DNA from: Niveispirillum sp.
GTDB taxonomy: Bacteria; Pseudomonadota; Alphaproteobacteria; Azospirillales; Azospirillaceae
Assembly (NCBI GenBank): GCA_016463045.1
Contig: JAEMSB010000247.1
Span: forward strand, 479 to 6,996
Length of the DNA: 6,518 nucleotides
Direction: 5' to 3'
Shown here: positions 1-5,199 of the stretch, in pieces
Layout: the number at the start of each line of letters is the position of its first letter
How positions within the stretch are numbered: the first letter of the stretch is position 1
Translations under genes and position numbers: made by a program
Notes under the pieces: model-generated
Seen by the model: only the letters and a program-made list of their open reading frames with translations
Told to the model about the DNA's origin: nothing
The model's database searches: none

Positions 1-583
1 CCCAGGCGGCGGCATCACCCTTCACGGTGATATCCAGCGGCGCCTCGCCCAGATGCGTCTCCACGATGGCGCGGGTGAGGGCGGTGCCATAGGTCTTGCG
101 CCAGGACAGCCACAGCCAGTCGGGCGTGTTCAGACGCCCGGCATCCTGCTCGGCCAGGATGCTGGCGCGCTCCCGGTCCAGGCGGCGCAACACGGCATTG
201 ATCAGGCCCTTATAGGGATGCTGCTTGCGCGCCACCGCCAGTTCCACCGCCGTATCCACGGCCGCATGGGCCGGTGTGCCCAGGAACAGCAGTTGGGCCG
301 CACCCAGCCGCAGGATATCCTGCACCACGGCCTTCAGCTGCTGGCCCTGCTTGTTCAGGCTGCCCTGGATGGCGGCGTCGATCTGGCCCAGGCGGCGCAG
401 GGTGGTGGCCACCAGCATCCGCACAAAGGCGCGGTCGCGCGGCTCCAGCGCACGCAAAGCGCGGCTGGCGTCCCAGGCGTCATCAAACGGCACGCGCTTG
501 GCCAGCACGTTGAACAAAAGGTCAAGGGCCGCCCCGCGCGTCGCAAGCGCGCTATCGGCTGGGCTGGTGGTCGCATCATTCAT
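1..583 (-). CDS. rsmB: 16S rRNA (cytosine-C5) methyltransferase RsmB, N-terminal part
   Basis: The gene starts at an ATG at 583 and runs off the left edge, leaving 194 codons. The start MNDATTSPADSALATRGAAL leads into an all-helical NusB-like RNA-binding domain (about residues 12-145). Landmarks are LEPRDRAFVRMLVATTLRRL, then ILRLGAAQLLFLGTPAHAAV and KGLINAVLRRL, a pattern typical of Sun/RsmB. TPDWLWLSWRKTYG from residue 153 is the usual junction to the methyltransferase half. The SAM-binding domain and the catalytic cysteines lie outside the window, so activity cannot be judged. In the family, RsmB makes m5C967 in 16S rRNA during 30S assembly in the cytoplasm. No upstream in-frame ATG exists. 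A purine-rich GAGGAGG lies about 21 nt before the ATG, which is far for a ribosome binding site. The gene is divergent from msrA across a 136-bp gap in which I could not fix a promoter. A bare NusB protein is unlikely because the sequence continues past the NusB domain. Confidence 0.9.
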   Translation of the reverse strand, partial: MNDATTSPADSALATRGAALDLLFNVLAKRVPFDDAWDASRALRALEPRDRAFVRMLVATTLRRLGQIDAAIQGSLNKQGQQLKAVVQDILRLGAAQLLFLGTPAHAAVDTAVELAVARKQHPYKGLINAVLRRLDRERASILAEQDAGRLNTPDWLWLSWRKTYGTALTRAIVETHLGEAPLDITVKGDAAAW

Positions 584-719
584 GGCGTGGGGATTTACCC
601 CGCCCTCCTCAACTTGTCGAACGCCGATGACGCAAAGGTGCCCGCCGCCCCATACTGGACTTAATCATCCCAAGGCACCACATCTACGGGCCGAGCGTTA
701 AGCTGAAAGGAATGAGACC

Positions 720-1229
720 ATGGCCATCGAACGCGCCATCCTGGCAGGCGGCTGCTTCTGGGGCATGCAGGACCTGATCCGCAAGGTGCCGGGCGTCGTC
801 GCCACCCGTGTCGGCTATACCGGCGGCGCCCTGACCAACCCCACCTACAAGGATGTGAAGACGGGCCGCACCGGCCATGCAGAGGCCATTGAGATCAGTT
901 TCGACAATGAGAAGCTGACCTATCGCCGCCTGCTGGAATTCTTCTTCCAGATCCATGACCCGACGACGACCAACCGCCAGGGCAATGATATCGGCAGCCA
1001 GTACCGTTCCGCCATCTTCGTGGAAAACGCGGCCCAGGCCGAAACTGCCCGCCACGTGAAGGCAGAGGTGGATGCCAGCGGCCATTGGCCCGGCAAGGTG
1101 GTAACGGAGATTACCGATGCCGGCCCCTTTTGGGAGGCGGAGGATTTCCACCAGGATTATCTGGAACGCACGCCCAACGGCTATACCTGTCACTGGGTGC
1201 GCCCCGACTGGGTTCTGACGGGGCGTTAA
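720..1229 (+). CDS. msrA: Peptide-methionine (S)-S-oxide reductase MsrA
   Basis: This enzyme reduces the S epimer of methionine sulfoxide, free or in proteins, back to methionine; it is part of cytoplasmic protein repair after oxidation. The 169-residue product is a complete single-domain MsrA. Near the N-terminus AGGCFWG carries the catalytic Cys12, followed by GYTGG (about residues 33-37), GHAEAIEISFD, FFQIHDPTTTNRQGNDIGSQYRS and the C-terminal FHQDYLERTPNGY. The only other cysteine is Cys157 in YTCHWVRPDW, the likely resolving cysteine. This tail differs from the glycine-rich C-terminus of E. coli MsrA. The start is set by AAAGGA at 706-711, 8 nt before the ATG. No fused MsrB domain is present. 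A 230-codon open frame on the opposite strand is in codon register with msrA and is a composition artefact. A GC-rich hairpin follows the stop codon directly, and yciI starts 75 bp downstream. Confidence 0.96.
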   Translation: MAIERAILAGGCFWGMQDLIRKVPGVVATRVGYTGGALTNPTYKDVKTGRTGHAEAIEISFDNEKLTYRRLLEFFFQIHDPTTTNRQGNDIGSQYRSAIFVENAAQAETARHVKAEVDASGHWPGKVVTEITDAGPFWEAEDFHQDYLERTPNGYTCHWVRPDWVLTGR

Positions 1230-1230
1230 T

Positions 1231-1256
1231 GGCGCTGCCCCTGGACGGGGCGCGCC
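1231..1256 (+). terminator. GC-rich bulged hairpin after msrA
   Basis: GGCGC (1231-1235) pairs with GCGCC (1252-1256), and GCCCC (1237-1241) pairs with GGGGC (1247-1251). T1236 is bulged and the loop is TGGAC. The stem has ten G-C pairs and begins two bases after the msrA stop codon. No T-tract follows, so this is not a classical intrinsic terminator. It may slow polymerase, protect the msrA 3' end, or assist Rho. GACGGGGCG occurs both in the last codons of msrA (1218-1226) and in the 3' arm (1245-1253), so the CCCC arm could also pair upstream. Confidence 0.4.
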
Positions 1257-1267
1257 ACTGCGGCTAA

Positions 1268-1309
1268 AGCATGGGGTGGACATCGTAACCGACAGGGTCA
1301 CCCCATGCT
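1268..1309 (+). promoter_or_regulatory. Inverted repeat enclosing the yciI start codon
   Basis: AGCATGGGGTG (1268-1278) is perfectly inverted as CACCCCATGCT (1299-1309), an 11-bp stem with a 20-nt loop. The yciI ATG (1305-1307) lies inside the 3' arm. The only ribosome-binding-site-like sequence, CAGGG at 1293-1297, sits at the 3' edge of the loop. If the transcript begins upstream (for example read-through from msrA), this hairpin would bury the start codon. As DNA it could instead be an operator. Function is inference; the repeat is directly visible. Confidence 0.5.
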
Positions 1310-1583
1310 GTTCGCCATTTACTGCATCGATCATCCGAATTCCCTGGACGTGCGGCTGGCCAACCGCCCGGCGCATCTGGACTATCTAAATTCCTATCTG
1401 GCGCAGATCGTCATCGCCGGTCCGCTGCTGGACGATGCTGGGGAAAAGCCGGTGGGCAGCCTGCTGGTCATGGATTTCGCCGACAAGGCCAGTGCCGAGG
1501 CCTTTGCCGCCGGCGACCCCTATGCCAAGGCCGGGCTGTTTCAGTCAGTGAGCATCCGCCCCTATCGCAAGGTTCTGCCGTAA
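1305..1583 (+). CDS. YciI family protein
   Basis: The 92-residue product is a complete single-domain YCII protein. This family has a ferredoxin-like alpha/beta fold, and its conserved His and Asp are thought to form an active site, but the substrate is generally unknown. Visible hallmarks are the N-terminal strand LFAIYCIDH, RPAHLDYL with His24, the turn IAGPLLDD (37-44), the strand GSLLVMDFADKASAEAF (51-67), and GDPYAKAGLF with Asp71. There is no signal peptide or membrane segment, so it should be cytoplasmic. The start at 1305 is the only reasonable one, but the ribosome binding site is weak and lies next to an inverted repeat that includes the ATG. It sits between msrA and an EVE-domain gene in the same orientation. 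The family assignment is firm; the reaction is not known. Confidence 0.9.
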   Translation: MLFAIYCIDHPNSLDVRLANRPAHLDYLNSYLAQIVIAGPLLDDAGEKPVGSLLVMDFADKASAEAFAAGDPYAKAGLFQSVSIRPYRKVLP

Positions 1584-1590
1584 GGCCGTG

Positions 1591-1665
1591 GCACCCGGCA
1601 GGGTGCAGGCCGGCGACCGCCGGCCCGCCGCTCGTGCGGCGTAAGCCAAGCCGCCGGATGGCGGC
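1591..1665 (+). repeat. Array of four perfect tetraloop hairpins between yciI and the EVE gene
   Basis: Within 75 bp there are four separate perfect stems, each closing a 4-nt loop. They are GCACCC-GGCA-GGGTGC (1591-1606), a 7-bp stem GGCCGGC-GACC-GCCGGCC (1608-1625), CGCCGC-TCGT-GCGGCG (1626-1641), and GCCGCC-GGAT-GGCGGC (1650-1665). Stems 1 to 3 are almost contiguous; TAAGCCAA separates 3 from 4. The array lies in the 114-bp gap between the yciI stop and the EVE start, followed by a short A-rich leader. It could be a dispersed extragenic repeat, a structured 5' leader of the EVE gene, or an mRNA-stabilising element. No T-tract follows, so it is not an obvious terminator. The structure is certain as sequence; its nature is not. 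Confidence 0.6.
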
Positions 1666-1697
1666 GCCCGGCGTCTGAGGGAACAAAGGAAAATACC

Positions 1698-2111
1698 ATG
1701 GCCTATTGGCTGGTGAAGTCCGAACCGTTCAAATATGCTTGGGACACGTTCGTGGCCGATGGCCGCACCCATTGGGATGGTGTGCGCAACCATCAGGCGG
1801 CCCTGAACCTGAAGACCATGAAGGTGGGCGACCGGGCGTTCTTCTATCACTCGAACGAGGGGTTGGAGATTGTCGGCATCGCAGAGATCGTGCGCGAGGC
1901 CTATCCCGACCCGTCCGACCCGGCCGGACGCTTCGTGATGGTTGATCTGAAACCCGTGATGCAGGTGAAGAATCCCGTCACCCTGAAGCAGATGAAGGGT
2001 GATCCGGCCCTGGCCGAGATGCAGTTGCTCCGCCAGTCGCGCCTGTCCGTCTGCCCCGTTACCGATGATCAATGGACCCATATCTGCGCCCTGGCCGGGG
2101 TGCCGGCATGA
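1698..2111 (+). CDS. EVE domain-containing protein (PUA-like fold, THYN1 type)
   Basis: The 137-residue product is one EVE domain from end to end. YWLVKSEP at residues 3-10 is the family signature, followed by WDGVRNHQAALNLKTMKVGD (about 26-45), the strand RAFFYHSNEGLEIVGIAEIV with its aromatic-lined pocket, and FVMVDLKPVMQVKNPVTLKQMK. EVE domains belong to the PUA superfamily. Some bind modified DNA bases such as 5-methylcytosine, others are linked to RNA modification, and the bacterial stand-alone form has no settled role. No nuclease or other partner domain is fused here, so this is the housekeeping-type protein rather than a restriction component. The start has a good AAAGGA at 1685-1690. 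The stop overlaps the next start as ATGA, so the Rieske gene is probably translationally coupled. A long hairpin array precedes it. Confidence 0.93.
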   Translation: MAYWLVKSEPFKYAWDTFVADGRTHWDGVRNHQAALNLKTMKVGDRAFFYHSNEGLEIVGIAEIVREAYPDPSDPAGRFVMVDLKPVMQVKNPVTLKQMKGDPALAEMQLLRQSRLSVCPVTDDQWTHICALAGVPA

Positions 2112-2446
2112 GCGGCGGCCACGTTCTGTGCCGGGTGGAGGAGATCCCCGACGGCACGGCACGCGGCTTTGACTGGCCGAAGGGGGAGGTCAAGGTGAAG
2201 ATTCTGGTGGCCCGCAAGGGCGACAGAGTCTTCGGCTACCGCAATGCCTGCCCGCATGTCGGCGTGCCCCTGGAAATGGACCAAGACGATTTCATGAGCA
2301 TCGATGGCCGCTGGCTTCAGTGCAGCACGCACGGCGCCCAGTTCCGGGTGGAAGATGGCATGTGCATCATTGGCCCTTGTGCGGGCCGCCCGTTACGGTC
2401 GGTGCCGCTGACGATCAACGACGGTGTGGTTGCAGTGGGGGAATAA
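2108..2446 (+). CDS. Rieske [2Fe-2S] ferredoxin-like protein
   Basis: The 112-residue product is a small soluble Rieske protein. The cluster ligands are visible as ACPHVGVPL with Cys48 and His50, and CSTHGAQF with Cys72 and His75. Spacing and the downstream GMCIIGPCAGRPLRSVPL match the Rieske fold. There is no signal sequence or membrane anchor, so it is not a bc1-type Rieske subunit. In the family, such proteins carry electrons to oxygenases or are stand-alone ferredoxins of unknown partner; no oxygenase or reductase gene is nearby. Three further cysteines (8, 86, 91) are present, but the disulfide pair of high-potential Rieske proteins is absent from the cluster loops. I chose the ATG at 2108 because it overlaps the EVE stop codon as ATGA and begins just before the first strand. 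An in-frame ATG at 2072 would add 12 residues encoded inside the EVE gene and is less likely. Confidence 0.9.
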   Translation: MSGGHVLCRVEEIPDGTARGFDWPKGEVKVKILVARKGDRVFGYRNACPHVGVPLEMDQDDFMSIDGRWLQCSTHGAQFRVEDGMCIIGPCAGRPLRSVPLTINDGVVAVGE

Positions 2447-2451
2447 CCCCC
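2437..2451. other. Small GC hairpin at the convergent gene ends
   Basis: GGGGG (2437-2441), loop AATAA holding the Rieske stop codon, CCCCC (2447-2451). It sits in the 6-bp gap between the stop codons of two convergent genes. Neither strand shows a T-tract after it, so termination activity is doubtful. The convergent genes may rely on Rho or on colliding transcription. Confidence 0.3.
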
Positions 2452-2452
2452 G

Positions 2453-2674
2453 TCACCCTGCCTTCCGCATCACTTCACCGAAATCATCGGTTGCCGTGGC
2501 AATGCGCCGCGACAGGCAACGCGCATCCGCCGCCGCATCGACAAAGCCCCACGCACCCGCCGGCACGGATGACAGCAACAGGTTCAGGGTCATCAGGCTG
2601 GTGCGCAGGCCCAGCCGCGCCGGGTCATCGCCGGGGCCCTGACTGCCGCCCTCTTCGGGAATCACCCCACTCAT
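2453..2674 (-). CDS. Small hypothetical protein, 73 residues
   Basis: I do not recognise this protein. It begins MSGVIPEEGGSQGPGDDPAR, a flexible acidic and glycine-rich start. A hydrophobic stretch, LRTSLMTLNLLLSSVPAGAWGFVDAA (about residues 22-47), follows, then a polar helix-like tail with RCLSRRIATATDDFGEVMRK. The hydrophobic stretch is weak for a membrane segment and not at the N-terminus as a signal peptide would be. Support for it being real is threefold. Codon use is strongly genome-like (frequent CTG, GCG, GGC; about three quarters of third positions are G or C by my count). It packs tail-to-tail with the Rieske gene with a 6-bp gap. An extended -10 promoter lies upstream at 2711-2719, and a purine-rich AGGGCGGACAGGGG precedes the ATG. 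The overlapping plus-strand open frames have no such support. It is divergent from acs. Confidence 0.6.
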   Translation of the reverse strand: MSGVIPEEGGSQGPGDDPARLGLRTSLMTLNLLLSSVPAGAWGFVDAAADARCLSRRIATATDDFGEVMRKAG

Positions 2675-2954
2675 CCCCTGTCCGCCCTGTTTCCATGCAG
2701 TGTTTCGTAAATCATACCATGCTGTGCAACGGCCCGCACGCAGTATGGCGACCTCATCATTTCCCCGGAAAAACCGTTGAATGCGTCGAAATGCGCACGC
2801 GACGAATGTACATGTTCCAAACTTGACCGCCGATGCTTACATAAATTGCGTGAACGGACCGAACCCACAGGCGCGGTACACGCAGAAGCCGGGGTTCAGT
2901 TCAAGAGATAAGCGGGACCGGTAATCGCCCGCCAACCTTGGGAGAAACAACGCC
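2675..2954. other. Divergent intergenic region upstream of acs
   Basis: These 280 bp separate the small minus-strand gene from acs and are less GC-rich than the genes. Visible are the extended -10 box for the minus gene, a perfect palindrome ATGTACAT (2806-2813), a TTGACC (2823-2828) near AT-rich TACATAAAT (2838-2846), and a 6-bp inverted repeat GAACCC/GGGTTC (2861-2866, 2892-2897) in the likely acs leader. The TTGACC and AT-rich element are too close together for a standard sigma-70 promoter, so I do not assign an acs promoter. No regulator site (CRP, FNR or sigma-54 type) was recognised. Short open frames here lack coding character. Confidence 0.5.
2711..2719 (-). promoter_or_regulatory. 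Candidate extended -10 promoter for the small minus-strand gene
   Basis: Read on the minus strand, this is TGGTATGAT: a TGn extension followed by TATGAT, five of six matches to the sigma-70 -10 box. No good -35 box is found at 16-18 bp, which is usual for extended -10 promoters. Transcription would begin near 2704, giving a leader of about 30 nt before the ATG at 2674. Confidence 0.4.
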
Positions 2955-4895
2955 ATGAGCAGCCCAACCTTCTTTCCTGTCACGGAAGATGTGGCCGCAA
3001 GCGCCTGGGTCGACGAAGCCAAGTACAAGGCGATGTACGAACAGTCGGTCAAGGACCCGGAAGGTTTCTGGGGCGCGCATGGCAAGCGCATCGACTGGTT
3101 CACCCCCTACACACGCGTGAAGAACACCAGCTTCGAGGGCGATGTCTCCATCCGCTGGTTCGAGGATGGCACCACCAACGTATCCCACAATTGCGTGGAT
3201 CGGCATCTGGCCACGCGCGGCGATCAGACCGCCATCATCTGGGAAGGCGACAACCCGGCGGAATCGGCCCACATCACCTATCGCGAGCTGCATGAGAAGG
3301 TCTGCCGTCTGGCCAATGTGCTGAAGGCGCAGGGTGTGCAGAAGGGTGACCGCGTCACCATCTATCTGCCCATGATCCCGGAAGCGGCCTATGCCATGCT
3401 GGCCTGCGCCCGCGTCGGCGCCATCCATTCCATCGTCTTCGGCGGCTTCTCCCCCGACAGCCTTTATGACCGCATCGTCGATTGCGACAGCAAGCTGGTC
3501 ATCACCGCCGATGAAGGCCTGCGCGGTGGCCGCAAGGTGCCGCTGAAGGCCAATGTCGACAAGGCGCTGGAGAAGGCACCGGGCGTCACCTCGGTCATCG
3601 TGGTCAAGCGCACGGGCGGCGATATCGCCTGGAAGGACGGTCGCGACCATTGGTATCACGAGGAAACCGCCAAGGTTTCCGCCGACAACGCGGCGGAGGT
3701 GATGGGGGCCGAAGACCCGCTGTTCATCCTCTATACCTCGGGTTCGACGGGCAAGCCCAAGGGCGTGCTGCACACGACCGGCGGCTATCTCGTCTATGCC
3801 GCCATGACCCATCAATATGTCTTCGACTATCATGATGGCGACATCTACTGGTGTACCGCCGATGTCGGCTGGGTCACGGGCCACAGCTACATCGTCTATG
3901 GCCCGCTGGCCAACGGCGCCACGACCCTGATGTTTGAAGGCATCCCCAACTACCCGTCGGTCAGCCGCTTCTGGGAAGTGATCGACAAGCACAAGGTTAA
4001 CATCTTCTATACCGCCCCCACCGCCATCCGCGCCCTGATGCGCGAAGGTGAAGGCCCGGTGAAGAAGACCAGCCGCGCGTCGCTGCGCCTGCTGGGTTCG
4101 GTGGGCGAACCGATCAATCCGGAGGCCTGGCTGTGGTATCACGGCGTGGTGGGCGATGGCCGCTGCCCCATCGTCGATACCTGGTGGCAGACGGAAACCG
4201 GCGGCATCCTGATCACCCCGCTGCCGGGCGCCATCGGTCAGAAGCCGGGATCGGCCACCCTGCCCTTCTTCGGTGTCCAGCCACAGGTTGTGGACAATGA
4301 AGGCACGATCCTGGAAGGGGCGACGGAAGGCAATCTCTGCATCGTGGATAGCTGGCCCGGCCAGATGCGGACCGTCTTTGGCGACCATGAACGCTTCATC
4401 CAGACCTATTTCAGCACCTTCAAGGGCAAGTATTTCACCGGCGACGGCTGCCGCCGTGATGAGGATGGCTATTACTGGATCACGGGCCGCGTCGATGACG
4501 TGATCAACGTGTCCGGCCACCGCCTGGGCACCGCCGAGATTGAAAGCGCCTTGGTCGCCCATCCCAAGGTGGCAGAGGCCGCCGTGGTCGGTTACCCGCA
4601 CGACCTGAAGGGCCAGGGCATCTATGCCTATGTAACGCTCAACGCCGGAGAGGACCCGACGGAGGAGTTGCGTAAGGAGCTGGTGACCTGGGTGCGCAAG
4701 GAGATCGGCCCCATCGCCACACCGGACCTGATCCAGTGGGCACCGGGCCTGCCCAAGACCCGGTCGGGCAAGATCATGCGCCGCATCCTGCGCAAGATCG
4801 CCGCCAACGAACATGAAGCCCTGGGCGACACCAGCACGCTGGCCGACCCCAATGTCGTCCATGATCTGGTCAACAGCCGCATGAATCGCGGCTGA
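2955..4895 (+). CDS. acs: Acetyl-CoA synthetase (AMP-forming)
   Basis: The enzyme activates acetate with ATP to acetyl-AMP and then to acetyl-CoA, feeding the TCA cycle, glyoxylate or ethylmalonyl-CoA routes, and biosynthesis. The 646-residue product is full length (E. coli Acs is 652). The N-terminal ACAS domain includes FWGAHGKRIDWFTPYTRVKN. The ANL core has YTSGSTGKPKG at residues 260-270 (nucleotide loop), SVGEPINPEAW, and WWQTETGG at 410-417. Trp411 matches the acetate-pocket Trp414 of Salmonella Acs, which argues for acetate rather than longer acyl substrates. YFTGDGCRRDEDGYYWITGR and VDDVINVSGHR follow, with Arg512 and hinge Asp514. Lys606 in PKTRSGK is the catalytic lysine and, in relatives, the target of Pat-type acetylation; whether that operates here is unknown. 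The start is supported by GGGAGA at 2940-2945, 9 nt before the ATG. The gene appears monocistronic, with a hairpin 25 bp after the stop. An uninterrupted antisense frame is an artefact. Confidence 0.98.
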   Translation: MSSPTFFPVTEDVAASAWVDEAKYKAMYEQSVKDPEGFWGAHGKRIDWFTPYTRVKNTSFEGDVSIRWFEDGTTNVSHNCVDRHLATRGDQTAIIWEGDNPAESAHITYRELHEKVCRLANVLKAQGVQKGDRVTIYLPMIPEAAYAMLACARVGAIHSIVFGGFSPDSLYDRIVDCDSKLVITADEGLRGGRKVPLKANVDKALEKAPGVTSVIVVKRTGGDIAWKDGRDHWYHEETAKVSADNAAEVMGAEDPLFILYTSGSTGKPKGVLHTTGGYLVYAAMTHQYVFDYHDGDIYWCTADVGWVTGHSYIVYGPLANGATTLMFEGIPNYPSVSRFWEVIDKHKVNIFYTAPTAIRALMREGEGPVKKTSRASLRLLGSVGEPINPEAWLWYHGVVGDGRCPIVDTWWQTETGGILITPLPGAIGQKPGSATLPFFGVQPQVVDNEGTILEGATEGNLCIVDSWPGQMRTVFGDHERFIQTYFSTFKGKYFTGDGCRRDEDGYYWITGRVDDVINVSGHRLGTAEIESALVAHPKVAEAAVVGYPHDLKGQGIYAYVTLNAGEDPTEELRKELVTWVRKEIGPIATPDLIQWAPGLPKTRSGKIMRRILRKIAANEHEALGDTSTLADPNVVHDLVNSRMNRG

Positions 4896-4920
4896 GGCTG
4901 AAGAGGTCTTGAGAAAAGCA

Positions 4921-4944
4921 GGCGGCGGGGGCAACACCGCCGCC
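4921..4944 (+). terminator. Candidate terminator hairpin after acs
   Basis: GGCGGCGG (4921-4928) pairs perfectly with CCGCCGCC (4937-4944) around an 8-nt loop, 25 bp after the acs stop codon. On the plus strand only a weak T-rich stretch follows (ATTGCTGACTTTGG). On the minus strand the stem is followed by TGCTTTTCTC, so the element could also stop transcription coming from the pentapeptide gene side. Confidence 0.5.
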
Positions 4945-5199
4945 ATTGCTGACTTTGGTCACCGTCTTTGTTACACTCTTCCCCTCAACACCATTCCTGC
5001 GCTCAGCCCCCGTCGATGCATCTGGCATTGATATCGGCGGGCCGTGAACGCTGAAACACCCTTTTATTTTCTGTTTCGTCTGGTTGCATCTGGACGGAGT
5101 TGCCTGACACGCAGCTCCGAACTCAGCAGGTCGACGACAAGAAAAGTCACCCCTGCATCTGACAGGGCGGGCCTAAAATAAAACGACCGTTGACTTACC
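4945..5199. other. Lower-GC intergenic region between acs and the pentapeptide gene
   Basis: No open frame with coding character is present on either strand. The region holds three copies of TGCATCTG at 5017-5024, 5085-5092 and 5154-5161, with starts 68 and 69 bp apart; the first two share the ninth base G. There is a T-rich patch CTTTTATTTTC (5061-5071). A possible sigma-70 promoter is CTGACT (4949-4954), a 17-bp spacer and TACACT (4972-4977), pointing right, which could start a short non-coding transcript. A weak hairpin CCCTG/CAGGG (5151-5155, 5163-5167), followed on the minus strand by CTTTTC, may end the pentapeptide transcript. None of these is secure. Confidence 0.45.

Noticed and set aside
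53..701. Plus-strand open frames across rsmB
   Set aside because: The minus strand gives a clear RsmB NusB-like domain; the plus frames are low-complexity Arg, Gln and Ala-rich translations with no family resemblance.
684..1376. 230-codon open frame antisense to msrA and into yciI
   Set aside because: It has the same in-register antisense artefact over msrA, and it would cover two well-supported genes and the intergenic hairpins.
1545..2162. 205-codon minus-strand frame across the EVE gene and the hairpin array
   Set aside because: It overlaps a confident EVE gene and its N-terminal part comes from the Rieske gene. It is explained by GC-rich composition.
2823..2846. TTGACC plus AT-rich box as an acs promoter
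   Set aside because: The distance between the elements is about 9-11 bp, too short for a sigma-70 promoter, and alternative pairings match poorly.
2320..2868. Open frames on both strands in the Rieske-acs gap, apart from the 2453-2674 minus frame
   Set aside because: Translations are Pro, Arg and His-rich or without coding bias, and they lack ribosome binding sites.
2891..2904. GGTTCAGTTCAAG resembling a tRNA T-loop
   Set aside because: No acceptor, D-arm or anticodon stem can be drawn around it.
2901..4946. 681-codon open frame antisense to acs
   Set aside because: It is in exact codon register with acs, so a stop could arise only opposite TTA, CTA or TCA codons, which are rare in GC-rich genes. 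The translation has no recognisable domain, while acs is unmistakable.
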